A DNA stretch of 64,000 nucleotides from Streptomyces sp. NRRL F-4489. Its GTDB lineage: Bacteria; Actinomycetota; Actinomycetes; Streptomycetales; Streptomycetaceae. The stretch lies in assembly GCF_001509485.1 (NCBI RefSeq), contig NZ_LLZI01000101.1:23249-87248 (forward strand). The letters run 5' to 3'. Below are positions 11,324 to 19,472 of the stretch, one piece after another; positions within the stretch are counted from its first letter, which is position 1; the number at the start of each line of letters is the position of its first letter. Both the position numbers and the translations under genes were made by a program. The notes beneath the pieces were generated by a model. It worked only from the letters and a program-made list of their open reading frames with translations. It was not told the origin of the DNA and searched no databases.

Positions 11324-12202
11324 ATGACGACGACCAAGACCACCGCGGCGCGGCCGCGCCGCACCCAGGCGGGCACCACCCTCAACGTCTTCTCGCACGG
11401 CATCCTCGTCGTCTGGGCGCTGATGGTGGGGCTGCCGCTGCTGTGGGTGCTGTGGAGCTCGTTCAAGAGCAGCGGGGACATCCTCACCACTCCGTGGTCG
11501 CTGCCGGGCAAGCCGCACCTGGAGAACTGGGCCAACGCCTGGGAGAAGGCCAGCATCGGGAAGATGTTCCTCAACACCCTTATCGTGGTGGGCGGTTCGC
11601 TCACCGGGACGATGGTGCTGGGCTCGATGGCCGGCTACGTCCTGGCCCGCTTCGACTTCCCCGGCAACCGCCTGATCTACTACCTCTTCGTCGCCGGGAT
11701 GTCCTTCCCGGTCTTCATGCTGGTCATCCCGCTCTTCTTCGTCCTGCGGGACTTCCCCGGGATCCCGCTGCTGGCGACGTACCAGGGCCTGATCGCGGTC
11801 TACATCGCCTATTCGCTGCCGTTCACGGTCTTCTTCATGACCGCGTTCTTCCGCACCCTGCCGACCTCGGTGGCGGAGGCGGCGATGATCGACGGGGCCT
11901 CGCACGTCCGGACGTTCTTCCAGGTCATGCTGCCGATGGCCAAGCCCGGCCTGATCAGCGTGGGGATCTTCAACTTCCTGGGGCAGTGGAACCAATACCT
12001 GCTGCCGATGGTCCTCAACCAGGACGAGAGCAAGTACGTCCTCACCCAGGGCCTGGCCAACCTCGCGCTCCAGCAGGGCTACCAGGGCGACTGGGGCGGG
12101 CTGATGGCGGGCATGATGATCGCGATGCTGCCGGTGCTGCTGGTCTATGTGATCTTCCAGCGGCAGGTGCAGGCCGGACTGACCGCGGGGGCGCTCAAAT
12201 AG
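11324..12202 (+). CDS. ngcG: NgcG-like sugar ABC transporter permease
   Basis: A 292-residue permease of the MalG type, with a first transmembrane helix near residues 25-45 and about six in all. The EAA motif appears as SVAEAAMIDGASHVRTFFQVMLPMAKPG in the second half. It completes the transporter begun at 8891. The missing ATP-binding subunit would be supplied in trans, as the multi-sugar ATPase MsiK does for many Streptomyces sugar transporters (established for the family, inferred here). GGGGCTGGGCGC precedes the ATG. Transcription probably ends between here and the ROK gene, though I see no clear hairpin. Confidence 0.88.
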   Translation: MTTTKTTAARPRRTQAGTTLNVFSHGILVVWALMVGLPLLWVLWSSFKSSGDILTTPWSLPGKPHLENWANAWEKASIGKMFLNTLIVVGGSLTGTMVLGSMAGYVLARFDFPGNRLIYYLFVAGMSFPVFMLVIPLFFVLRDFPGIPLLATYQGLIAVYIAYSLPFTVFFMTAFFRTLPTSVAEAAMIDGASHVRTFFQVMLPMAKPGLISVGIFNFLGQWNQYLLPMVLNQDESKYVLTQGLANLALQQGYQGDWGGLMAGMMIAMLPVLLVYVIFQRQVQAGLTAGALK

Positions 12203-12294
12203 CGCCCGGCACGGCCCCGCCGGCGGCCGGTCCCGGCCCGGGCCCGGTCGGTGGTCAACGCCTTGACGGGACTTCCCCACCGGAGTTCTGCTTA

Positions 12295-12313
12295 GAGTTC
12301 ACATGTTGAATTC
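12295..12313. promoter_or_regulatory. Imperfect inverted repeat upstream of the ROK regulator
   Basis: GAGTTCACATGTTGAATTC has 7-bp arms (one mismatch) around a 5-bp centre and lies 82 bp before the chosen start. It could be an autoregulatory operator or part of the promoter. TTGACG occurs at 12263-12268, but its spacing to TAGAGT (12293-12298) is too long for a normal promoter. Confidence 0.45.
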
Positions 12314-12394
12314 GGTAGCCGCCCCCCGATGACGCGGGTGCGGCCGGCGGGCAGTCGGCGCACTGCCCGCCCGCAGGCGGGAGTGGATGAGTCG

Positions 12395-13594
12395 ATGGAG
12401 ACTCCGGGGTCGCAGTCCTCGCTGCACCGGGCCAATCTGGAGCGGGTGGTCCGCGCGGTGCGCATGGCGGGCTCGCTCACCCAGGCGGAGATCGCCCGGA
12501 GCACGGGGCTGTCCGCGGCCACCGTCTCGAACATCGTTCGCGAGTTGAAGGACGGCGGCACGGTGGAGGTGACGCCCACCTCGGCGGGCGGCCGCCGGGC
12601 CCGCAGCGTCTCGCTCTCCGGGGACGCCGGCATCGTGGTGGGCGTCGACTTCGGCCACTCCCACCTGCGGGTGGCGGTCGGCAACCTCGCCCACGAGGTA
12701 CTCGCCGAGGAGGCCGAGCCGATCGACGTGGACGCCTCCGCCGCCGAGGGCTTCGACCGCGCCGAGCAGCTGGTCAGCCGGCTGATCGCGCGGACGGGCG
12801 TCAGCCCCGCCAAGGTCATCGGCGTCGGCCTGGGCGTCCCCGGCCCGATCGACGTGGTGTCCGGCACCCTCGGCTCGACCGCGATCCTGCCGGGCTGGGC
12901 CGGGACGAAGCCCGGCGAGGAGCTGTCCGGGCGGCTCGGCGTCCCGGTCCACGTCGACAACGACGCCAACCTCGGAGCCCTTGGCGAACTGGTCTGGGGC
13001 GGCGGCCGCGGCGCGGCGGACCTGGCGTACATCAAGGTCGCCAGCGGCGTCGGCGCCGGTCTGGTGATCAGCGGCCAGATCTACCGCGGACCGGGCGGCA
13101 CGGCCGGTGAGATCGGCCACATCACGCTGGACGAGTCCGGCCCGGTGTGCCGCTGCGGCAACCGCGGCTGCCTGGAGACCTTCACCGCCGCCCGCTACGT
13201 CCTCCCGCTGCTCCAGCCCAGCCACGGCCCCGACCTGACCATGGCGCGGGTGGTCCAGCTGGCCCGCGAGGGCGATCCGGGCTGCCGCCGGGTGATCGCG
13301 GACGTGGGCCGCCACATCGGCAGCGGCGTGGCGAACCTCTGCAATCTGCTCAACCCCAGCCGGGTGGTGCTCGGCGGCGATCTGGCCGAGGCCGGTGAGC
13401 TGGTCCTCGGCCCGATCCGGGAGTCGGTCTCCCGCTACGCGATCCCCAGCGCGGCACGGCAGTTGGGCATCGTCCCCGGCACTCTCGGGGGCCGCGCCGA
13501 GGTGCTGGGCGCGCTCGCCCTCGTCCTGAGCGAGATGGGTGATTCGTCCCTGCTGGACACCGCCCCGGACGCGGAGGCGCCCGCCCCGGTCTGA
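12395..13594 (+). CDS. rok7B7: ROK-family transcriptional regulator (Rok7B7-like)
   Basis: A DNA-binding sugar-responsive regulator of 399 residues. An N-terminal winged HTH (LTQAEIARSTGLSAATVSNIVREL, about residues 28-51) precedes the ROK sugar-kinase-like domain with VGVDFGHSHLRVAVGN, the sugar-binding region GEIGHITL and the zinc motif CRCGNRGCLE (about residues 252-261). Its place between ngcEFG-like and xylFGH-like genes corresponds to Rok7B7 of S. coelicolor, described as a pleiotropic regulator of xylose transport, carbon repression and antibiotic production. I chose ATG 12395 (METPGSQSSLHRANLERV); GGGAG lies 11 bases upstream. GTG 12383 or ATG 12329 are in frame but would add a poorly conserved-looking Arg/Ala stretch. 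Confidence 0.9.
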   Translation: METPGSQSSLHRANLERVVRAVRMAGSLTQAEIARSTGLSAATVSNIVRELKDGGTVEVTPTSAGGRRARSVSLSGDAGIVVGVDFGHSHLRVAVGNLAHEVLAEEAEPIDVDASAAEGFDRAEQLVSRLIARTGVSPAKVIGVGLGVPGPIDVVSGTLGSTAILPGWAGTKPGEELSGRLGVPVHVDNDANLGALGELVWGGGRGAADLAYIKVASGVGAGLVISGQIYRGPGGTAGEIGHITLDESGPVCRCGNRGCLETFTAARYVLPLLQPSHGPDLTMARVVQLAREGDPGCRRVIADVGRHIGSGVANLCNLLNPSRVVLGGDLAEAGELVLGPIRESVSRYAIPSAARQLGIVPGTLGGRAEVLGALALVLSEMGDSSLLDTAPDAEAPAPV

Positions 13595-13661
13595 CCGGCT
13601 TCCGCGCAGGCCCGATGGCCTTTTCGTTCACACCTATAACGCATGGCACCGTTGTCATCTC

Positions 13662-13682
13662 GTTAAGGATTTACTCCTTGAC
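13662..13682. promoter_or_regulatory. Inverted repeat operator candidate upstream of xylF
   Basis: GTTAAGGA (13662-13669) and TCCTTGAC (13675-13682) form inverted arms with one mismatch around TTTAC. The site is AT-rich and lies 75 bp before the xylF start, directly downstream of the ROK gene. That makes the ROK protein the first candidate to bind it (inference). Confidence 0.55.
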
Positions 13683-13756
13683 GGTCGCCTGGCGGCCGAG
13701 TTGACTTCCAGCCACCTCGGCCGCAACGACGCGGCCATGTCAGGGAGGCAATTCCC

Positions 13757-14848
13757 ATGAATGTGTGGACGCGCCGCGTCGTCATAGCCACCGCCGCCGT
13801 CTCGATGGCCCTCTCGGTCGCCGCCTGCGGCAAGGCCGGCGACGGCGGCAAGAGCGGCGGCGACGGCAAGACCATCGGCCTGCTGCTGCCGGAGAACAAG
13901 ACCACCCGCTACGAGACCTTCGACCGCCCGCTGATCACCAAGAAGATCGAGGCGCTCTGCCCCGACTGCCAGGTCAAGTACAACAACGCCGACCAGGACA
14001 CCCAGAACCAGAAGAAGCAGTTCGACGCCCTGATCACCCAGGGCGTCAAGGTGATCATCCTGGACCCGGTGGACTACAAGGCCACCAAGTCCTGGGTGAA
14101 CCAGGCCGCCAAGCAGGGCGTCAAGGTCGTCGCGTACGACCGCCTGGCCGAGGGCGCGATCTCCGCCTACGTCTCCTACGACAACGAGAAGATCGGCCGC
14201 CTCCAGGGCGAGGCGCTGGTCAAGGCGCTCGGCGACCGCGCCAAGGACAGCAACGTCGTCATGATCAACGGCTCGCCGACCGACCCCAACGCGCCCTTCT
14301 TCAAGCGCGGCGCCCACAGCGTCCTCGACAAGCAGGTCAAGAAGGTCGTCTACGAGCAGGACATCCCGGACTGGTCCTCGGACGAGGCCAACAAGAAGAT
14401 GAGCGCCGCCATCGACGCGCTCGGCAAGGACGGCTTCCAGGGCGTCTACTCCGCCAACGACGGCATGGCCGGCGGCATCATCACCGCCCTGAAGCAGCAG
14501 GGCATCACCGTCCCGGTCGGCGGCCAGGACTCCGAGCTGGCCGGCCTGCAGCGCGTGCTCCGCGGCGACCAGGCGTTCACCATCTACAAGCAGATCCAGC
14601 CGCAGGCCGACACCACCGCCGAGATCGCGGTCCGGCTGCTCAAGGGCGAGGCGATCGGCGCGCTGGCGCCCACCAAGGTCGACAGCCTCAGCGGCGAGGT
14701 CAAGGGCATCCCCGCCAAGCTCTACGACGCCCAGATCGTGACGAAGGACAACATCGCCTCCACGGTCGTCAAGGACAAGGTCTACCCCGTCAGCCGGCTG
14801 TGCGCCGGCGACACCGCGGCGGCCTGCGCGGCGGCGGGCATCAAGTAG
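13757..14848 (+). CDS. xylF: XylF-like sugar-binding lipoprotein
   Basis: A 363-residue periplasmic-binding-protein-1/ribose-type lipoprotein expected to bind a pentose such as D-xylose outside the membrane. The signal peptide ends in a lipobox with Cys24 (LSVAAC). The mature part has two Rossmann-like lobes, with IGLLLPENKTTRYETFDRP at the N-terminus, VKVIILDPVDYKA, and GVYSANDGMAGGIITALKQQG, the hinge-region signature of XylF/RbsB-type proteins. GGGAGG lies seven bases before the ATG. It is followed by an intergenic hairpin and then by its own ATPase and permease genes. The xylose assignment rests on the syntenic S. coelicolor operon. Confidence 0.9.
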   Translation: MNVWTRRVVIATAAVSMALSVAACGKAGDGGKSGGDGKTIGLLLPENKTTRYETFDRPLITKKIEALCPDCQVKYNNADQDTQNQKKQFDALITQGVKVIILDPVDYKATKSWVNQAAKQGVKVVAYDRLAEGAISAYVSYDNEKIGRLQGEALVKALGDRAKDSNVVMINGSPTDPNAPFFKRGAHSVLDKQVKKVVYEQDIPDWSSDEANKKMSAAIDALGKDGFQGVYSANDGMAGGIITALKQQGITVPVGGQDSELAGLQRVLRGDQAFTIYKQIQPQADTTAEIAVRLLKGEAIGALAPTKVDSLSGEVKGIPAKLYDAQIVTKDNIASTVVKDKVYPVSRLCAGDTAAACAAAGIK

Positions 14849-14873
14849 CGGCGGCGCGGCCGCCCCGCATCCC

Positions 14874-14906
14874 GCCCCCGGCCCGGCCGGCCGCCGCGCC
14901 GGGGGC
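14874..14906 (+). other. Intergenic hairpin between xylF and xylG
   Basis: GCCCCCGGC (14874-14882) pairs with GCCGGGGGC (14898-14906). A hairpin directly after a binding-protein gene commonly stabilises that mRNA segment and partly terminates, giving more binding protein than transporter. That role is inferred. Confidence 0.5.
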
Positions 14907-14965
14907 CGCACACCCCCCGCACCACCATTCCCGCCGCGGCCGCGGCGGCGAAGGAGATGATTCAC

Positions 14966-15763
14966 GTGTCCGCTCCGCCCGTGCTGGCGTTGCGCCAAGT
15001 CTCCAAGCGGTTCGGCGCCGTCCAGGCGCTCACCGACGTCACGCTGGAGATCCACGCCGGTGAGGTGGTCGCCCTGGTCGGCGACAACGGCGCCGGGAAG
15101 TCCACCCTCGTCAAGACCATTTCGGGCGTCCACCCGGTGGACGAGGGCACCCTCGAATGGCAGGGCGCGCCGGTCCGCATCGGCAAGCCGCACGACGCCC
15201 AGGAGCTCGGCGTCGCCACCGTCTACCAGGACCTCGCGCTCTGCGACAACCTCGACGTGGTCGCCAACCTCTACCTCGGCAGCGAACTGCGCACCGCCGG
15301 CGTCCTGGACGAGATCGCCATGGAGAAGCGGGCCAAGGAGCTGCTGGACACCCTGTCCATCCGGATCCCCAGCGTCCGGATCCCGGTGGCCGCGCTCTCC
15401 GGCGGCCAGCGGCAGGTCGTCGCCATCGCCCGCGCGCTGATCGGCGACCCGAAGGTCGTCATCCTGGACGAGCCGACCGCCGCGCTGGGCGTCGAGCAGA
15501 CCGCGCAGGTCCTCGACCTGGTCGAACGGCTCCGCGAGCGCGATCTCGCGGTCATCCTGATCAGCCACAACATGGCCGATGTGCTGGCCGTCGCGGACCG
15601 GGTCGCGGTACTGCGGCTGGGCCGCAACAACGGCGTCTTCGACGTCGCGGACACCACCCACGAGGAGATCGTCGCCGCCATCACCGGCGCCTCCGACAAC
15701 GCTGTCACCCGGCGCACGGCCCGCCGGCGCACCGACCGGCCGGCGAAGGAGACCCGGGCATGA
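14966..15763 (+). CDS. xylG: XylG-like sugar ABC transporter ATPase
   Basis: ATP-binding subunit of the XylFGH-like importer, 265 residues. Walker A is GDNGAGKST, the Q-loop lies around VYQDLALCDNLDV, the signature is LSGGQRQVV, Walker B is VVILDEPTAALG and the H-loop is LISHNM. It contains a single nucleotide-binding domain, not the tandem pair of RbsA/XylG of enteric bacteria, so two copies must pair in the complex. AAGGAG at 14951-14956 abuts the in-frame ATG at 14957 but sits nine bases before GTG 14966, so the GTG is the better start. Its stop overlaps the permease start by four bases (ATGA), indicating translational coupling. Confidence 0.92.
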   Translation: MSAPPVLALRQVSKRFGAVQALTDVTLEIHAGEVVALVGDNGAGKSTLVKTISGVHPVDEGTLEWQGAPVRIGKPHDAQELGVATVYQDLALCDNLDVVANLYLGSELRTAGVLDEIAMEKRAKELLDTLSIRIPSVRIPVAALSGGQRQVVAIARALIGDPKVVILDEPTAALGVEQTAQVLDLVERLRERDLAVILISHNMADVLAVADRVAVLRLGRNNGVFDVADTTHEEIVAAITGASDNAVTRRTARRRTDRPAKETRA

Positions 15764-17034
15764 GCGAGCAGCAGACCACCGAGGCCGCGCCCGGAACCCC
15801 GGCGCCGCCCGCCGTCGATCCCCGGCTGCTGGTCCGGGAGAAAGGATTCTCCGGCTATCTCGGGGAATTCGCCCGCCGCATCCGCGGCGGCGAGCTGGGC
15901 TCCCTCCCGGTCGTCGTCGGCCTGATCGTCATCGCCGTCGTCTTCCAGCTCAAGAACAGCCACTTCCTCTCCGCCGACAGCCTCACCAACATCGGGGTCT
16001 ACACCTCCGGTATGGGCATCATGGCCGTCGGCATCGTCTTCGTCCTGCTGCTCGGCGAGATCGACCTCTCGGTCGGCTCGGTGGCGGGCGTCGGCGCGGC
16101 GGTCTGGGCCGTGCTCAGCGTCAACCACGGCGTCAACGACTGGCTCGCGGTGCTGCTCGCGGTCGCGGCCGGCGCCGTCATCGGCGTCCTGCACGGCTTC
16201 TTCTTCGCCCGGGTGGGCGTGCCGGCCTTCGTCGTCACCCTGGCCGGCTTCCTCGGCTGGAGCGGCCTGCAGATCTGGCTGATGGGCAAGGAGGGCTCGA
16301 TCAACACGCCCAGCGGCAGCGTGGTGGAGCACCTCACCGGCTACTACTTCGAGGACAAGGCGTATGCCTACGGTCTCGCGCTGATCGCGGTGCTGGCCTA
16401 CGCCGGGTCGCTGCTGCTGGAGGCCCGGCGCCGCCGGGCCGCCGCCCTGCCGTACCGGCCGCCCGGCGAGATCCTGCTGCGCACCGGCGTGGTCGCGGTG
16501 ATCGCCTTCGCCGTCGCGTACGTGCTCAACGAGCCGTCCGGCGCCCGCGGCCTGCCGCTGGCCCTGGTGCTCTTCCTCGCCGTCCTGGTGATCGCCGACT
16601 TCGTGGTCCGCCGCACCGGCTACGGCCGGCGGATCTTCGCGGTCGGCGGCAACGCCGAGGCGGCCCGCCGGGCCGGTATCAACGTCAACCGGGTCCGGAT
16701 CACGGTCTTCGCGATCTCCGGGATGCTCGCCGCGTTCGGCGGCCTGTTCATCGCCAGCCTCTCGGGCGGCGCCACCAAGAACCTCGGCTCGGGCAACACC
16801 CTGATGAACGTGATCGCGGCGGCGGTCATCGGCGGCACCAGCCTCTTCGGCGGCCGCGGCAAGATCTGGTCCGCGCTGCTGGGCATGCTGGTCATCCAGT
16901 CGATCCAGCAGGGCCTGAACCTCGTCGGCATGGCCAGCGAGATCCAGTACATGATCACCGGCGCGGTGCTGCTGGCCGCGGTGGTCATCGACTCGGTGTC
17001 GCGGCGCACCCAGCGGACGGCCGGCCGTACGTAG
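15760..17034 (+). CDS. xylH: XylH-like sugar ABC transporter permease
   Basis: A 424-residue integral membrane permease of the BPD_transp_2 (ribose/xylose) type with about ten transmembrane segments. Family signatures are GIVFVLLLGEIDLSVGS near residues 93-109, GVPAFVVTLAGFLGWSGLQ, and near the end FAVGGNAEAARRAGINVNRVR and AAAVIGGTSLFGGRGKIWSALLG. A longer cytoplasmic loop rich in Arg lies in the middle (LEARRRRAAALPYRP). The ATG at 15760 overlaps the xylG stop codon and GAAGGAG lies eight bases upstream. A strong terminator follows at 17115, closing the operon. Confidence 0.92.
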   Translation: MSEQQTTEAAPGTPAPPAVDPRLLVREKGFSGYLGEFARRIRGGELGSLPVVVGLIVIAVVFQLKNSHFLSADSLTNIGVYTSGMGIMAVGIVFVLLLGEIDLSVGSVAGVGAAVWAVLSVNHGVNDWLAVLLAVAAGAVIGVLHGFFFARVGVPAFVVTLAGFLGWSGLQIWLMGKEGSINTPSGSVVEHLTGYYFEDKAYAYGLALIAVLAYAGSLLLEARRRRAAALPYRPPGEILLRTGVVAVIAFAVAYVLNEPSGARGLPLALVLFLAVLVIADFVVRRTGYGRRIFAVGGNAEAARRAGINVNRVRITVFAISGMLAAFGGLFIASLSGGATKNLGSGNTLMNVIAAAVIGGTSLFGGRGKIWSALLGMLVIQSIQQGLNLVGMASEIQYMITGAVLLAAVVIDSVSRRTQRTAGRT

Positions 17035-17114
17035 GCGGCGGCCGGGGCCGTGCGCGGCGCCGCCGGGCGATATGTGTCATAGGTCGGCAACAGTCTCGGG
17101 AACCGCCCGGGGCG

Positions 17115-17149
17115 GCGGCCCCCGCCGGACGGCTTCCGGCGGGGGCCGC
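17115..17149 (+). terminator. Terminator of the xylFGH operon
   Basis: GCGGCCCCCGCCGG (17115-17128) pairs perfectly with CCGGCGGGGGCCGC (17136-17149) around a 7-base loop, 80 bases after the xylH stop codon. Confidence 0.85.
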
Positions 17150-17307
17150 GCCGCGCCCGGAACCCCGCCGCGACGGGCGGAAACCGGGCCGCGTGGCCGC
17201 TCTCACCCGAGTGACACGCATCGCCGGGCCCGGCCGCGCAGGCGGCGGGCGCGACATTAGACTCATCTGATCGGCAAGCTCGACCTACGGCAGCAAGGAG
17301 GCATGGG

Positions 17308-19233
17308 GTGGCATTGCTGACCCGTATCAAGGGGCCGCGCGACCTGGACCGGCTCTCGCCCGAGCAGCTCACGCAGCTGGCGGGGGAGATCCGGGGCTTC
17401 CTGGTCGACGCGGTCTCCAAGACCGGCGGACACCTCGGCCCGAACCTCGGCGTCGTCGAACTGACCATCGCCCTGCACCGCGTCTTCCACTCCCCGAAGG
17501 ACAAGGTCCTGTGGGACACGGGACACCAGTCCTACGTCCACAAGCTGCTGACCGGCCGCCAGGACTTCTCCCGCCTCAAGGCCAAGGGCGGCCTCTCCGG
17601 CTACCCCTCCCGCGCCGAGTCGGCGCACGACATCATCGAGAACAGCCACGCCTCCACCGTCCTGGGCTGGGCCGAGGGCATCGCCAAGGCCCACGAGGTC
17701 CGCGGCGTCGACGACCGGGTGGTCGCGGTCATCGGTGACGGCGCGCTCACCGGCGGTATGGCCTGGGAGGCGCTCAACAACATCGCCGCCGCCAAGGACC
17801 GCCCGCTGGTCATCGTCGTCAACGACAACGAGCGCTCCTACGCCCCGACCATCGGCGGCCTCGCCAACCACCTCGCCACCCTCCGCACCACCGACGGCTA
17901 CGAGCGCTTCCTGGCCCGCGGCAAGGACATCCTGGAGCGCACCCCGGTCGTCGGGAAGCCGCTCTACGAGACCCTGCACGGCGCCAAGAAGGGCCTGAAG
18001 GACTTCATCGCCCCGCAGGGCATGTTCGAGGACCTGGGCCTGAAGTACGTCGGCCCGATCGACGGCCACGACATCGAGGCGCTGGAGTCCGCGCTGACCC
18101 GCGCCAAGCGGTTCGGCGGCCCGGTGATCGTCCACTGCCTCACCGAGAAGGGCCGCGGCTACAAGCCCGCCGAGCAGGACGAGGCCGACCGCTTCCACGG
18201 CATCGGCCCGATCCACCCGGACACCGGCCTGCCGCTGTCCTCCGGCGGCAAGGACTGGACCGGCGTCTTCGGCGACGAGATGGTCGCGCTCGGCAAGGAG
18301 CGCGAGGACATCGTCGCCATCACCGCGGCCATGCTCCAGCCGGTCGGCCTGGAGAAGTTCGCCAAGGAGTTCCCGGACCGGGTCTACGACGTCGGCATCG
18401 CCGAGCAGCACGCCGCGGTCTCGGCGGCCGGTATGGCCACCGCCGGCCTGCACCCGGTCTTCGCGGTCTACGCCACCTTCCTCAACCGCGCCTTCGACCA
18501 GGTCCTGATGGACGTCGCGCTGCACAGGTGCGGTGTCACCTTCGTCCTGGACCGCGCCGGGATCACCGGCACCGACGGCGCCTCGCACAACGGCATGTGG
18601 GACATGTCCATCCTCCAGGTCGTGCCCGGCCTGCGGCTGGCCGCGCCGCGCGACGCCGACCAGGTCCGCGCCCAGCTGCGGGAGGCCGTCGAGGTGGACG
18701 ACGCGCCCACCGTGGTGCGCTACTCCAAGGGCGCGGTCGGCCCGGCCGTCGAGGCGGTCGGCCGGATCGGCGGGATGGACGTGCTGCGCGAGGCCGGCAC
18801 CACCGGGCGGCCCGACGTGCTGCTGGTGTCCATCGGCGCGCTCGCCCCGATGTGCCTGGAGATCGCCGCCCTCCTCGACAAGCAGGGCATCTCCACCACC
18901 GTCGTGGACCCCCGCTGGGTCAAGCCGGTCGACCCGGCGCTGCCGGGCCTGGCGGCCGAGCACCGCGTGGTGGTCACCGTCGAGGACAACATCCGCACCG
19001 GCGGCGTCGGTTCGGCCATCGCCCAGGCGCTCCGCGACGCCGGGGTGGATGTGCCGCTGCGCGACTTCGGCATCCCCGAGCGGTTCCTGGACCACGCCTC
19101 CCGCAAGGAGGTCATGGCGGAGATCGGCCTGACCGCGCCGGACATCGCCCGCCAGGTCACCGGCCTGGTCGCCAAGATGGACAACCGCGACGAGGACGCC
19201 GGGCGCACCGCCGCCGAGGTCGCCAGCGACTGA
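17308..19233 (+). CDS. dxs: 1-deoxy-D-xylulose-5-phosphate synthase
   Basis: First enzyme of the MEP isoprenoid pathway; it condenses pyruvate with glyceraldehyde-3-phosphate using thiamine diphosphate. The product is 641 residues. The TPP-binding domain has [18 protein letters not shown], the TGHQSY motif with its His, and [16 protein letters not shown] (about residues 149-164). The transketolase-like pyrimidine domain has AEQHAA near residue 370 and the C-terminal domain closes the fold. GTG 17308 is preceded by AAGGAGG with six bases of spacing. Streptomyces often carry two dxs genes, and this context matches one of the two in S. coelicolor. It has its own terminator, so it is probably transcribed alone. 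Confidence 0.96.
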   Translation: MALLTRIKGPRDLDRLSPEQLTQLAGEIRGFLVDAVSKTGGHLGPNLGVVELTIALHRVFHSPKDKVLWDTGHQSYVHKLLTGRQDFSRLKAKGGLSGYPSRAESAHDIIENSHASTVLGWAEGIAKAHEVRGVDDRVVAVIGDGALTGGMAWEALNNIAAAKDRPLVIVVNDNERSYAPTIGGLANHLATLRTTDGYERFLARGKDILERTPVVGKPLYETLHGAKKGLKDFIAPQGMFEDLGLKYVGPIDGHDIEALESALTRAKRFGGPVIVHCLTEKGRGYKPAEQDEADRFHGIGPIHPDTGLPLSSGGKDWTGVFGDEMVALGKEREDIVAITAAMLQPVGLEKFAKEFPDRVYDVGIAEQHAAVSAAGMATAGLHPVFAVYATFLNRAFDQVLMDVALHRCGVTFVLDRAGITGTDGASHNGMWDMSILQVVPGLRLAAPRDADQVRAQLREAVEVDDAPTVVRYSKGAVGPAVEAVGRIGGMDVLREAGTTGRPDVLLVSIGALAPMCLEIAALLDKQGISTTVVDPRWVKPVDPALPGLAAEHRVVVTVEDNIRTGGVGSAIAQALRDAGVDVPLRDFGIPERFLDHASRKEVMAEIGLTAPDIARQVTGLVAKMDNRDEDAGRTAAEVASD

Positions 19234-19253
19234 CCCGGGCCGTTGCAGCCCGC

Positions 19254-19303
19254 CCGAGGGGCCGGCCGGACATCCCGCGAGGATGCTCCGCCCGGCCCCT
19301 CGG
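19254..19303 (+). terminator. Terminator of dxs
   Basis: CCGAGGGGCCGG (19254-19265) pairs with CCGGCCCCTCGG (19292-19303). The 26-base loop is long and contains a smaller partial stem. It starts 20 bases after the dxs stop. Confidence 0.75.
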
Positions 19304-19472
19304 CGTTCCCGGGCGCCCACGTGCCCCCGCGTCCCCGCGTTCACGCGTCCGCCCACCCCATCGGGTGAATCCCCGTCCCCTGAAGCCCCGCCGCCCCCGC
19401 CCCTTTCGCCACATTGCGGAGACTCGGGCAGTTCAGGTGATTTGCGAGGGTCGTCCAGGCGGAGGTACGCCC

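Noticed and set aside
12263..12298. Sigma-70-type promoter TTGACG/TAGAGT before the ROK gene
   Set aside because: The 24-bp spacing between the hexamers is far from the usual 16-19 bp.
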